Source of the DNA: Galbibacter sp. BG1
GTDB lineage: Bacteria > Bacteroidota > Bacteroidia > Flavobacteriales > Flavobacteriaceae
Reading direction: 5' to 3'
NCBI RefSeq assembly: GCF_013391805.1
Contig: NZ_CP058364.1
Location: forward strand, 2,795,501 to 2,859,500
Length of the DNA: 64,000 nt
Each line of letters starts with the position of its first letter. The stretch's first letter is position 1. Of this stretch, positions 26,548-35,144 are shown one piece after another. Position numbers and translations under genes: made by a program. A model generated the notes under the pieces. The model was not told the origin of the DNA and made no database searches. It was given only the letters and a program-made list of their open reading frames with translations.

Positions 26548-26982
26548 ATGAGTTTAGTTAGAAGAAACAACAATTTGTTACCAAGCTTTTTTGATGAAGT
26601 TTTTAAACCAGATTGGTTCGGTGGGATGGAAAATTATGGAGCTTCCGTTCCTGCGGTAAATATTAAGGAGGCAGACCATGAGTTTTCGTTGGAATTGGCT
26701 GCTCCCGGAATGAAAAAAGACGATTTTAACGTAGAAGTGGATAAAAATATATTGACTATTTCTGCGGAAGTAAAAAAAGAAAATGAAGAAAAAGAGGATG
26801 GAAATGGCGTTTATAGCAGAAGGGAATTTAGTTATAATTCCTTTAAGCGAGTATTTACGCTTCCAGAATCTGTAGATAGCGATAAGATTAATGCATCTTA
26901 TGAAGACGGCGTATTAATCTTGGCTCTTCCTAAAAAGGAGGAGGCGCTACCAAAACCAAAAAGATTGATAGAGATTGCATAA
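26548..26982 (+). CDS. Small heat-shock protein Hsp20
   Basis: A 144-residue alpha-crystallin-type chaperone that holds unfolding proteins. The N-terminal arm ends in VPAVNIKEADHEFSLELAAPG, the start of the alpha-crystallin domain. The domain contains VDKNILTISAEVKKE, YSRREFSYNSFKRVFTLPE and YEDGVLILALPKKE, and the protein ends with a short C-terminal tail. All conserved positions (FKRVFTLP, DGVL) are intact. The upstream stretch holds the palindrome ATGAC-AAAAA-GTCAT at about 26450-26464, a possible regulatory site. It is monocistronic with its own terminator. Confidence 0.95.
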   Translation: MSLVRRNNNLLPSFFDEVFKPDWFGGMENYGASVPAVNIKEADHEFSLELAAPGMKKDDFNVEVDKNILTISAEVKKENEEKEDGNGVYSRREFSYNSFKRVFTLPESVDSDKINASYEDGVLILALPKKEEALPKPKRLIEIA

Positions 26983-27035
26983 TCTCAAGGAATGATTAGT
27001 TTTTCATAATGTTAAGTTTGGTTAGTTAGTTAAAG

Positions 27036-27063
27036 AACACCTCAGTATTCTGGGGTGTTTTTT
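27036..27063 (+). terminator. Terminator of the Hsp20 gene
   Basis: A 10-pair stem (27036-27045 with 27050-27059, including one G-T pair) closes TATT and is followed by T residues. Its tail overlaps the stop codon of the convergent LolA-like gene at 27062. Confidence 0.85.
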
Positions 27064-27733
27064 ATTTGATCTTTTCGATCTGGTAATCGCTCATGCTAAG
27101 CAGGATTTTACCTGTTTTAACTTTTTGGGATCGCATTTCTTTTCTGTTTAGATCCACTTCTTTAGCAAGGTATTGTATGGGGAGTTTAATTTTTTCAATC
27201 TCAAAACTTATTACGATATCGCTAGGGAGAATGTCTTTTTGATTTTTGTAATCCATTACTACATTAAAAGTACCGTCTTTTTTTGTACTTATCTCACTTT
27301 TTTTAATTCGCTGCAGTTTAGGGTTTATCCATACAGTGGCAATGGCGAAATCAGCTTTTTGGTCTGTTGGGATAATGTTTAGTTTCTTAAAATTGCTACC
27401 TTCCAATGTTTCAGTGCCCCTGTCTACCGTTATAAATGGATGTTTAAATAGTTCGCGCATGGAGAGGTCTAGGCCGCGCTTGGGAATCATTACAAAATCG
27501 TTGGATTCAAACTGCATGGATTGCCCTTTTTTATAGTGCATTATCGCATATTTGGTAGGCATGTTAATAAAACTGATATCTACATTAAGTTCTACTTTGG
27601 CCGTGAAGGTTTCAAGGCTGTCCAATCGGGTTTTTATAATTTGTAAATCTGGGTCTATCTCTTGAGCGCTAAGCGAACTTACCAATAGAAAAATAAGGGC
27701 AGGGAAGATTCTTTTCAATTTTATGTTTTTCAT
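27062..27733 (-). CDS. Secreted LolA/DUF2092-like protein
   Basis: A 223-residue exported protein starting MKNIKLKRIFPALIFLLVS, with the signal ending SLSAQ. The start is the ATG at 27733; the frame extends to a TTG at 27748, which is unlikely. The mature chain (RLDSLETFTAKVELNVD, HYKKGQSMQFESNDFVMIPK, HPFITVDRGTETLEGSNFK) has the strand order of the LolA/LolB-like half-barrel seen in DUF2092 proteins. It probably binds a hydrophobic or lipid ligand in the periplasm. It is read in the same direction as the ABC transporter operon upstream but is separated from it by about 65 bases. Confidence 0.68.
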   Translation of the reverse strand: MKNIKLKRIFPALIFLLVSSLSAQEIDPDLQIIKTRLDSLETFTAKVELNVDISFINMPTKYAIMHYKKGQSMQFESNDFVMIPKRGLDLSMRELFKHPFITVDRGTETLEGSNFKKLNIIPTDQKADFAIATVWINPKLQRIKKSEISTKKDGTFNVVMDYKNQKDILPSDIVISFEIEKIKLPIQYLAKEVDLNRKEMRSQKVKTGKILLSMSDYQIEKIK

Positions 27734-27797
27734 TAAATAGGTAACCAATTTTCAATTTAAAAATAGCGATTTAAATAAGAATGCCCGCAGAAAGTTT

Positions 27798-28628
27798 TTA
27801 ACTAATGTCCCTGGAATTAAAAACCACTATGCCAATAAAAAAGAATAGTATGGTATACCCAAAAAGCACTAAATTATTATGAATAATAGCATCCCAAGGG
27901 ATTTCATTGTAAAAAAAGTACTGCCAGGTGTTATTTAATTTTGGGAAAAACCATTGATTAAAAATGGTGTTGCCGCTTTCAAATTTTTGCAATAGGTTGG
28001 TTAAGATTAAAAAGAAAGCTGCTACAATCCATGTTTTGGTGGCTTCCTTTAGAAGCACAGCAATAGTTAAACTTACAACAGAAAAGAAAACCATGCTGTT
28101 TATACCAGAAAGAAAAGCAAGCTGTAGTCGGTTTTGGGCATCTTCCGCCTCGAAAAAATTAAGATCTCCCAAGTACACTACTAAGTCCCCTTTTCCAAAA
28201 AATAAATAAGAAAAAAAGAAGGCAGAAAAAGCAGTAAGAATTACAACTACTACAGTAAAAAGTACTCCAACCAAAAACTTACTGCTTATAAATTTCCATT
28301 TTACCACTGGTTGAAGCATTACGGTTTGTATCGTATTATCTTTGTATTCGGTGGTTAAAATGCCAGAAATAATAATCATTAATATCAGCGGTAAATGAAA
28401 CCATAAAGTGTTTAATATTAAGTAAATCATTAGGTTTCCATTTAACAGGGTGCCTTCAAAGTAAAAAGATTCCTTCAGGTTGCTGAGTAAAATATCGATT
28501 ATAGCGCTCCCCTGAAAATAGGCACCAATGAGAATTAGAAACTCAATAATGAAAATAGCAGCTAGCGCATAGTAGGTTTTACCCTGTTTCAGTAATTTAA
28601 AAATTTCGGTGGATAGAAGGTTTTTCAT
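27798..28628 (-). CDS. ABC-2 type transporter permease
   Basis: A 276-residue inner-membrane protein with six hydrophobic segments, starting MKNLLSTEIFKLLKQGKTYYA, the typical N-terminal amphipathic part of ABC-2 permeases. The first loop holds ISGILTTEYKDNTIQTVMLQP, the conserved element that contacts the ATPase in this family. It would form the membrane channel for the ATPase encoded immediately upstream (4-base overlap), exporting lipids, peptides or drugs. Substrate is unknown. Confidence 0.85.
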   Translation of the reverse strand: MKNLLSTEIFKLLKQGKTYYALAAIFIIEFLILIGAYFQGSAIIDILLSNLKESFYFEGTLLNGNLMIYLILNTLWFHLPLILMIIISGILTTEYKDNTIQTVMLQPVVKWKFISSKFLVGVLFTVVVVILTAFSAFFFSYLFFGKGDLVVYLGDLNFFEAEDAQNRLQLAFLSGINSMVFFSVVSLTIAVLLKEATKTWIVAAFFLILTNLLQKFESGNTIFNQWFFPKLNNTWQYFFYNEIPWDAIIHNNLVLFGYTILFFFIGIVVFNSRDIS

Positions 28629-29476
28629 AATTCTGGCTCAAACAATTCATCAAAATTAACTTCTGGGACGCATGCTGTAATATGTATATTTTCCTGTGCC
28701 AATTGCTGAAGGAGTTCTGGTACTTTTTCCTGTGAAATGTTTACACGGGCATTATTTTTTCTGAGCACGCATGGATACTTTTCTAGTGTTGTTGAATTTT
28801 CTATTCCTGAAGCATAAATAACGTAAGAATGGGTGTTTTTACTTATAATTTCCTGGGTTTTACCACTGTTTATTATTTTTCCTTTGTTGATAATATAAAG
28901 AGTGTCGCAAATTTTATGAAGCTCTTCAATGATGTGGGAGGATATAATAATCCCAATCTGCTGCTGTTCTACCAGCTGCAAAATAAGCTCCCGAATGGAT
29001 TTTATACCGATGGGATCCAGTCCAGAAAAGGGTTCATCTAAAATTAAATATTCGGGATTATTGAGTAATGCCACGGCTATTCCCAACCGTTGTTTCATTC
29101 CAAGAGAATAATTTTTTACCGGATCAATCCTTTCAGGCGAAAGTCCCACTTTTAACAATTGCGCTTCTATGGTATTATTATTCACCTGGAGTCCTTGAAT
29201 TTTGGAAAAGACTTTTAGATTCTCTTTTGCATTTAAGTATTCGTAAAGCGCAGGTTTTTCAATTATACCACCAATTGGTTTTGGTCTGTTTGAATCTATG
29301 GTAAGCGTTCCGGAATTGGGTTTTACAAGTCCAAAGAATATTTTAAACAAGGTGGTTTTTCCAGCACCGTTTCTTCCGAGTAGCCCTACAATCTCTCCTT
29401 TTTTGCAGGAAAGGGTAACTTTCTCGAGCGCTTTTAGGTTTCCGTAGTTTTTGGAAATATCCTTAGCGATAATCAT
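28625..29476 (-). CDS. ABC transporter ATP-binding protein
   Basis: A 283-residue ATPase of the ABC-2/NatA type. Walker A GLLGRNGAGKTTLF (about 32-45), signature YSLGMKQRLGIA (about 123), Walker B YLILDEPFSGLD and the switch His in IIISSHII are all intact. A C-terminal domain of about 70 residues follows. Translation is coupled to both neighbours by 4-base overlaps: downstream permease and upstream membrane protein. It would power the export activity of this three-gene operon. Confidence 0.9.
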   Translation of the reverse strand: MIIAKDISKNYGNLKALEKVTLSCKKGEIVGLLGRNGAGKTTLFKIFFGLVKPNSGTLTIDSNRPKPIGGIIEKPALYEYLNAKENLKVFSKIQGLQVNNNTIEAQLLKVGLSPERIDPVKNYSLGMKQRLGIAVALLNNPEYLILDEPFSGLDPIGIKSIRELILQLVEQQQIGIIISSHIIEELHKICDTLYIINKGKIINSGKTQEIISKNTHSYVIYASGIENSTTLEKYPCVLRKNNARVNISQEKVPELLQQLAQENIHITACVPEVNFDELFEPEL

Positions 29477-30108
29477 ATAGTGGATTCTAGTTGCAGGTTT
29501 TTAAAGTTGTATTTCGCCTGATAATTTTTTTCTAAAAATGTTCTCGACCAAAAGCTTTTCTTGAACAAAAAAAGCGGCTCTTTTAGCATAAAATAAGGAA
29601 CGTAATGGTACCATTTTATTCCGCGTGAACGGTAATAAGATTTCAACTGTTCTTCCATCCCAAGTTCTTCCGCAGCAACTTCCGCAGCCATCCTTTGGCA
29701 TTTAGAACCCATATAGGTTTCTGCAATACGTGGTTTAAATCCGTATTCGTACAATTGATCTTTGGCGCGTTTATAGTTTTGATAGCGTGACCAACCATCC
29801 ATCATTACTAAATAAATATGTATAAAAGAAAACATAAAACACCAAGCCCAGAATACAATGGTAACTAAAGAAGACTGTTGTATGGCAGTATCTAAAAATC
29901 TCCAATAAACCCAAGATTCCAATATAAATAAAATCAGTGATAAATACAAGAGCCTCCCAACCCTTAAGTAAGAGATAAATGCAGGTGGTTGTATGGGAAG
30001 CGGGTTTAAAGCCAAAACGTAAAGCTTATTTCTTAATTTGAATCTTTTGGTAGCTTCAAATATACAATTATTAAAAATATACTTTTTTCCCTTCAATTTT
30101 ACTTGCAA
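29473..30108 (-). CDS. Membrane protein coupled to the ABC operon, unknown function
   Basis: A 211-residue protein with two to three hydrophobic helices in the middle (LRVGRLLYLSLILFILESWV, LVTIVFWAWCFMFSFIHIYL) and a basic C-terminal region (RSRGIKWYHYVPYFMLKEPL, FKKSFWSRTFLEKNY). It overlaps the ATPase gene by 4 bases, so it is translated with the ABC transporter. The apparent start codon is TTG at 30108, because no ATG occurs before the first membrane helix. No recognised domain is visible. It is possibly an accessory subunit or regulator of the exporter. Confidence 0.65.
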   Translation of the reverse strand: MQVKLKGKKYIFNNCIFEATKRFKLRNKLYVLALNPLPIQPPAFISYLRVGRLLYLSLILFILESWVYWRFLDTAIQQSSLVTIVFWAWCFMFSFIHIYLVMMDGWSRYQNYKRAKDQLYEYGFKPRIAETYMGSKCQRMAAEVAAEELGMEEQLKSYYRSRGIKWYHYVPYFMLKEPLFLFKKSFWSRTFLEKNYQAKYNFKNLQLESTI

Positions 30109-30166
30109 TAATTTTGTAGAAATAAAATTATTATCAATATATTGTTTTCAAACTTTTTAAGGATAT

Positions 30167-31669
30167 ATGCGTATTAAATATAAGGCTTTTTTAAGCTTGG
30201 TTTATATAATTTTTGTCTTACAATTCAATTATGCCCAATTCGATTCTATACCAAAAATAGATTCCTTAAATCACGTTTCGACTTCTTTAGGGAAGTTAAA
30301 TGACTCGAATATTGAAAAATATTTAAGCGAATACGTAAAGTTTGCATCTATAAGTGGTCATGAAAAAGAGGCAGGGGAATGGTTAAAAAAGGTTTGCGAA
30401 AATAACGGATTGTCCATAACACAAATGGGGAATAAAGATGCGGAATATAATTTTACAGCTTCACTATATCCGCTTTCTTCCGGTTTGCCAAATATTGTTT
30501 TTCTCAACCACATCGATGTAGTTCCTGCGGGGGATTTGGATAAATGGGAATACCCGCCCTTTTCAGGAGAAATTACCGATACCGAAATATGGGGGCGTGG
30601 TTCTTGGGATAATAAAGGAAATGCCATCATGCAATTGTTTAGTGTGGTGGAAATTTTAAATAAATACAAAGACATACAATTACCATTTAACGTAACTTTT
30701 TTGGCAGTTTCCTGCGAAGAAACCCAGTGTAGGGGAGGTGCCGAGTACGTCATTGAGCATTATTTGGATGAATTAAATCCGGCCGTGGTAATAGGCGAAG
30801 GACCACCAGCGATTAAAGGAGCCCTACAAACCAGGCCCGAAAAAGCAGTCTTTCCAATCTCTGTAGCGCACAAAAGAGCCCTTTGGCTTGAATTAAAACT
30901 TAAAATTAATACTTCTGCCCATGGTTCGGTCACTCCATTGCATTATGCCAACAAGGAGATGGTTATAGCATTGGATAATTTATTGGGTAAGAAACAAAAA
31001 GCAGTTTATACCGATCTTAATGTGAAAATGCTGAAGGATATGGGGAAATTGGAAAAAGGACTTACTGGCTTTGCCATGCGCCACCCCAGACTTTTTAGAA
31101 TGTTTATTACGCCGCAACTACGCAAACAACCCGAGCTTTTCTCTATTTTTTCCAATACCATAACCCTTACCAGTTTAGAAAGTAATAACGATGTGGTAAA
31201 TGTAATACCCAGTGAAGCTACCGCCCTTTTAGATTGCCGTTTATTGCCCGAGGCTTCAAAAGATGAATTTATTGAAGATATAAAAAGACGATTAAAAAAT
31301 GACAATATTGAAGTTTCCGTAATCTATTCCATGCCAAAAATGGAATCTTCCGATGATAAAAGTATTTTTTATAAAAACCTTAAAAACGCGATTACCAAGA
31401 CATACCCGAATACGGATGTTATTACGATTTTACTTCCAAACACCAGTGATGCAGGGGTTTTTAGGGCCAAAGGAATTTCTACGTTTACCACGGTTCCCAT
31501 TCAGTTGGATATGAGTTATTTGGATAATATCCATAGTGAAAATGAACGTATTCCCCGTGGTGTTTTGGTAAAAGGAAAAGAAACATACACCAATTTTATA
31601 GAAGAGTGCTTAAATGATGATAAAGAGGAAAAGAAAAAGAAATTTTTAATTTTTAATACAAAAGAATAA
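30167..31669 (+). CDS. M20-family metallopeptidase, secreted
   Basis: A 500-residue zinc aminopeptidase/carboxypeptidase-like enzyme. A signal peptide ends QFNYAQ. The M20 catalytic domain has FLNHIDVVPAG (His and Asp ligands), WGRGSWDNKGN (bridging Asp), SCEETQCRGG (catalytic Glu pair) and a later His ligand in the C-terminal NIHSENERIP. The inserted dimerisation domain lies at about 215-340 (HKRALWLELKLKINTSAHGS). Carnosinase- or carboxypeptidase S-type dipeptide cleavage in the periplasm is the best guess. The two esterase genes downstream start 16 bases after its stop. Confidence 0.85.
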   Translation: MRIKYKAFLSLVYIIFVLQFNYAQFDSIPKIDSLNHVSTSLGKLNDSNIEKYLSEYVKFASISGHEKEAGEWLKKVCENNGLSITQMGNKDAEYNFTASLYPLSSGLPNIVFLNHIDVVPAGDLDKWEYPPFSGEITDTEIWGRGSWDNKGNAIMQLFSVVEILNKYKDIQLPFNVTFLAVSCEETQCRGGAEYVIEHYLDELNPAVVIGEGPPAIKGALQTRPEKAVFPISVAHKRALWLELKLKINTSAHGSVTPLHYANKEMVIALDNLLGKKQKAVYTDLNVKMLKDMGKLEKGLTGFAMRHPRLFRMFITPQLRKQPELFSIFSNTITLTSLESNNDVVNVIPSEATALLDCRLLPEASKDEFIEDIKRRLKNDNIEVSVIYSMPKMESSDDKSIFYKNLKNAITKTYPNTDVITILLPNTSDAGVFRAKGISTFTTVPIQLDMSYLDNIHSENERIPRGVLVKGKETYTNFIEECLNDDKEEKKKKFLIFNTKE

Positions 31670-31685
31670 ATATTAAAGACCAACC

Positions 31686-32618
31686 ATGAAAACCAACCCA
31701 TTAATTACATCCTTATTGCTGTTTTTGTTAGCAACCAGCAGTATATTCTGCCAAGAGATCATTCCACTTTACGAGGGGAAAATACCAAATAGACTGGAGA
31801 AAGAAGCCAAGGAAATCCAGGAAGAAGACGGTATTTTAAAAATATCGAATGTGCAAAAACCTACTTTAGAGGCTTATTATCCAGCAAAAAGATATGCCAA
31901 TGGCAAGGCGGTAATTATTTGTCCTGGTGGTGGTTATCATATCTTGGCTTACGATTGGGAAGGAACCGATATTGCCAAATGGTATAATTCTAAAGGGTAC
32001 GCAGCATTTGTATTGAAATACCGCTTGCCAATAGCAAATACAGTAATCAATAAGAATGAAGTCCCCTTGCAAGATGCAAAAAGAGCGATTCAAATTGTAA
32101 GGAAAAATGCCGTAGCTTGGGGATTAAAGGAAGATGGAATTGGTGTAATGGGATTTTCCGCGGGAGGACATTTGGCATCTACATTGGGAACTCATTTTAA
32201 TCAAGATACCAAAATACCAAACGACCCCTATAAAGACATAAGCGCCCGACCAGATTTTATGGTTCTGGTGTATCCTGTAATTACCATGAAGGACAGCTCC
32301 ACCCATTCGGGTTCTAAAAATGCGTTATTGGGAGAGAATCCTTCTGAAGAATTGATAAAAAGATATTCCAATGAGCTTCAGGTAACCCCAGACACACCCC
32401 CTACATTTTTAGTACACTCTCAAGACGATATCGGTGTTTCTGTTGAGAATAGTTTATTGTTTTACAAGGCTTTAAAAGAAAAAAATGTGCCCTCTGAAAT
32501 GCATTTATATCCAAAGGGAGGTCATGGCTTTGGTTTGGCGCTCAGCAACGATCATTTAAAAACATGGCCCGACCGTTTGTTTGAATGGCTAGAATTTTTG
32601 GAAGTCGAAAACCAATAG
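31686..32618 (+). CDS. Secreted alpha/beta hydrolase (acetyl esterase type), copy 1
   Basis: A 310-residue exported alpha/beta-hydrolase. The signal peptide ends SSIFCQ (about 23). The oxyanion region PGGGYH is at 80-85. The nucleophile Ser158 sits in GFSAGGH, with the acid Asp247/248 in SQDD and His280 in GGHGFG. It resembles the acetyl-xylan/feruloyl esterase group found in Bacteroidota sugar loci and would remove acyl groups from a glycan in the periplasm. It has a tandem paralogue immediately downstream. The M20 peptidase gene is 16 bases upstream, so all three may form one operon. Confidence 0.82.
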   Translation: MKTNPLITSLLLFLLATSSIFCQEIIPLYEGKIPNRLEKEAKEIQEEDGILKISNVQKPTLEAYYPAKRYANGKAVIICPGGGYHILAYDWEGTDIAKWYNSKGYAAFVLKYRLPIANTVINKNEVPLQDAKRAIQIVRKNAVAWGLKEDGIGVMGFSAGGHLASTLGTHFNQDTKIPNDPYKDISARPDFMVLVYPVITMKDSSTHSGSKNALLGENPSEELIKRYSNELQVTPDTPPTFLVHSQDDIGVSVENSLLFYKALKEKNVPSEMHLYPKGGHGFGLALSNDHLKTWPDRLFEWLEFLEVENQ

Positions 32619-32634
32619 CTAAAATTTTTTACAA

Positions 32635-33567
32635 ATGATGCACTTTAGGTTATTGGCGATTTCTGCTTTCTGTTCCTTCTGTACTTTTTCCCAAGATAAA
32701 ATAATTCCTTTGTACGATGGTAAAATTCCAAATAGTACCGGTATTTCTGAAAAAGAAATACATACAGATAATGGTCTTTTAGAAATTTCCAACGTTCAAG
32801 AACCAACTCTTGAAACTTTTTTACCCTCAAAACAAAACGCTAATGGAAAGGCTGTTATAATCTGTCCGGGGGGAGGATATCATTATTTAGCGTATCATTA
32901 CGCAGGTACCAACTTTGCAAAATGGTTCAATAGTAAAGGTTATACGGCTTTTGTTTTAAAATATAGGCTCCCTATTGCCAACACCGTAAAAAATAAAGCT
33001 GAAGTTCCTCTGCAGGATGCAAAAAGAGCTATTCAGGTAATTAGAAAAAATGCGGATAAATGGAATTTAAACCCAGAAAGCATCGGTATCATGGGGCTTT
33101 CAGCGGGAGGACACGTGGCTTCTACGCTGGCAACCCATTTTAATTCAGATACCGGCATACCTAAAGATCCATATAAAGACATAAGCGCACGACCAGATTT
33201 TTTGATTTTGGCGTTTCCAGTAATTACCATGGATAAAAAATATACCCATATGGGATCTAGAAAAGCGCTACTGGGAGAGAGTCCTTCGGAAGAAAAAATT
33301 AAATTATACTCCAATGAACTTCAAGTAACTTCGGAAACACCACCAACATTTTTAGTGCATTGTGAAGACGATAAAGCAGTTCCAGTGGAAAATAGTTTAC
33401 TATTCTATAGAGGACTTACCAAACATGGTGTTTCTGCGGAAATGCACCTTTATCCCAAAGGTGGTCATGGCTTTGGTTTGGCATTAAATAATAAACACCT
33501 ACAGTCCTGGACAGACCGATTATACAATTGGCTTGATTTTATAGATAACAGACAAACCGAAGATTAA
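32635..33567 (+). CDS. Secreted alpha/beta hydrolase (acetyl esterase type), copy 2
   Basis: The same family and length (310 residues) as copy 1, roughly two thirds identical by eye over the whole chain. It keeps the full triad: Ser in GLSAGGH, Asp in CEDD, His in GGHGFG. Signal peptide MMHFRLLAISAFCSF ends near TFSQ. The duplication is in tandem with only 16 bases between the genes. The two copies differ near the binding face, for example YAGTNF against WEGTDI and ITMDKK against ITMKDS, so substrate preference may have diverged. Confidence 0.82.
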   Translation: MMHFRLLAISAFCSFCTFSQDKIIPLYDGKIPNSTGISEKEIHTDNGLLEISNVQEPTLETFLPSKQNANGKAVIICPGGGYHYLAYHYAGTNFAKWFNSKGYTAFVLKYRLPIANTVKNKAEVPLQDAKRAIQVIRKNADKWNLNPESIGIMGLSAGGHVASTLATHFNSDTGIPKDPYKDISARPDFLILAFPVITMDKKYTHMGSRKALLGESPSEEKIKLYSNELQVTSETPPTFLVHCEDDKAVPVENSLLFYRGLTKHGVSAEMHLYPKGGHGFGLALNNKHLQSWTDRLYNWLDFIDNRQTED

Positions 33568-33602
33568 TTTTTTAATTGCTTACCAAACCAAAAATTCTTC
33601 AA

Positions 33603-33636
33603 TAAAAAAAGGGATTTACTGGTCGGTAAATCCCTT
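33603..33636 (-). terminator. Terminator of the MoxR-like/VWA operon
   Basis: A perfect 11-base-pair stem (33609-33619 with 33626-33636) is followed on the minus strand by TTTTTTT. It lies 22 bases past the ATPase stop codon. The plus side, where the esterase gene ends, has no good U-tail. Confidence 0.82.
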
Positions 33637-33657
33637 AAACATTTTATATAGTAGCTA

Positions 33658-35121
33658 CTACAAGCCACTTATATAGCTTCCGTACGGATCTTTAAATTGG
33701 TAGCCTTCCGTAAAACGGTGTTTGCTTAATTTTTTAAATTCCACCAGTCCCCATAGGAGAAATTCCTTTAAGAAATACGCATCTTCAGGCTCGATTTCTG
33801 GTTGATGTTTTTTAATTAAGTCTTCCAAAGGGCTTATTTCGTCTAGATGCTTTTTATATTCCTTATCAGTTACATCGTCCAGCAGTTCAAAACCACTGCC
33901 TTCAAAAAACCAATTTATAACTGCATCGTATGGACTGGGTGCATTGGGACGCTCCAACTTATCTATTTTAGGGAAATATTGCGGAAACATCGTTTTAATG
34001 GCTTCTCCCAATAATTGCTGAGCGACGAAAGCTGCTCCTTCCTGTTCTCCTTCGTAAACCAATTCTACCTTTCCCGTTATGGCTGGAATTACCCCCATAA
34101 AATCACTTAACCGAATAGCGGTCTTTTCTTCCTTATTTTTTAGCATTCTTCGCTCGGCGGTACTCATTAAGTTTTCGAAGGCGGTAATACTCAACCGCGC
34201 ACTTATTCCGCTTTTATGGTCTATATATTCGCTATTTCTGGCTTCGAAACCTATTTGCTCCAGTAGATCGTAAACCAATTCTGGAACATAGATGTTCGAT
34301 TTTTGCTCTTCTTCAACTTTAGCTTCTTGTTTTGTTATTTTTTTGGCGATTTCTATGGTTTCGGGATAATGGGTTAATATCTGCGAGCCAATTCTGTCTT
34401 TTAGCGGCGTTACGATACTACCACGATTGGTATAATCTTCTGGATTTGCCGTAAAAATAAATTGCATATCCATGGGCAGCCTTAATTTAAACCCTCTAAT
34501 TTGAATATCTCCCTCTTGAAGGATGTTAAAAAGCGCTACTTGGATTCTTGCTTGTAAATCTGGCAATTCGTTAATTACAAAAATGCTTCTGTTTGCTCTA
34601 GGAATCATTCCGTAATGAATTACCCGATCATCGGCATAGGAAAGTTTTAAGTTGGCCGCTTTTATGGGATCCACGTCCCCAATTAAATCGGCTACCGTAA
34701 CATCTGGCGTTGCTAACTTTTCGAAAAAACGTTCCTCTCTATGGATCCAAATTATTGGGGTTTCATCCGCTTTTTCCTTTATAGTCTCCATGGCATACCG
34801 TGATAATGGTTTTAGGGGATCATCATTTATTTCTGAACCTTCCACAACTGGAATCCATTCATCCAAAAGCTTTACCATGAGTCGTGCCAGCCTTGTTTTT
34901 GCTTGCCCGCGCAATCCCAAAAGATTGATATTGTGTTTGGAAAGTATGGCTCTTTCCAATTCTGGTATCACCGTGCTTTCGTAACCGTGAATCCCTTCAA
35001 AAGTGGTTTCCCCATCTTGAATTTTTTTTATCAGGTTGTCACGTAATTCATCTTTTATGGATTTTGATTGATATCCGGAGGCTTTCAAAGCTCCTAAGGT
35101 TTTAATTTTTTCTATTTGCAT
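33658..35121 (-). CDS. MoxR/magnesium chelatase subunit I-like AAA+ ATPase
   Basis: A 487-residue AAA+ ATPase. The Walker A-like loop GLRGQAKTRLARLM is at about 69-82, Walker B-like IFVINELPDL at about 176, and sensor sequences include FTANPEDYTNRG (about 230). The GQAKT P-loop variant and long C-terminal region are those of BchI-like and MoxR-like ATPases that work with VWA partners. The immediate upstream gene encodes such a VWA protein, 23 bases away. It would act as a metal-insertion or assembly chaperone; there is no chlorophyll or cobalamin gene nearby, so chelatase function is unlikely. An operon terminator follows. Confidence 0.82.
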   Translation of the reverse strand: MQIEKIKTLGALKASGYQSKSIKDELRDNLIKKIQDGETTFEGIHGYESTVIPELERAILSKHNINLLGLRGQAKTRLARLMVKLLDEWIPVVEGSEINDDPLKPLSRYAMETIKEKADETPIIWIHREERFFEKLATPDVTVADLIGDVDPIKAANLKLSYADDRVIHYGMIPRANRSIFVINELPDLQARIQVALFNILQEGDIQIRGFKLRLPMDMQFIFTANPEDYTNRGSIVTPLKDRIGSQILTHYPETIEIAKKITKQEAKVEEEQKSNIYVPELVYDLLEQIGFEARNSEYIDHKSGISARLSITAFENLMSTAERRMLKNKEEKTAIRLSDFMGVIPAITGKVELVYEGEQEGAAFVAQQLLGEAIKTMFPQYFPKIDKLERPNAPSPYDAVINWFFEGSGFELLDDVTDKEYKKHLDEISPLEDLIKKHQPEIEPEDAYFLKEFLLWGLVEFKKLSKHRFTEGYQFKDPYGSYISGL

Positions 35122-35144
35122 TTTATTTTCTTTTTCGAGCAGTT

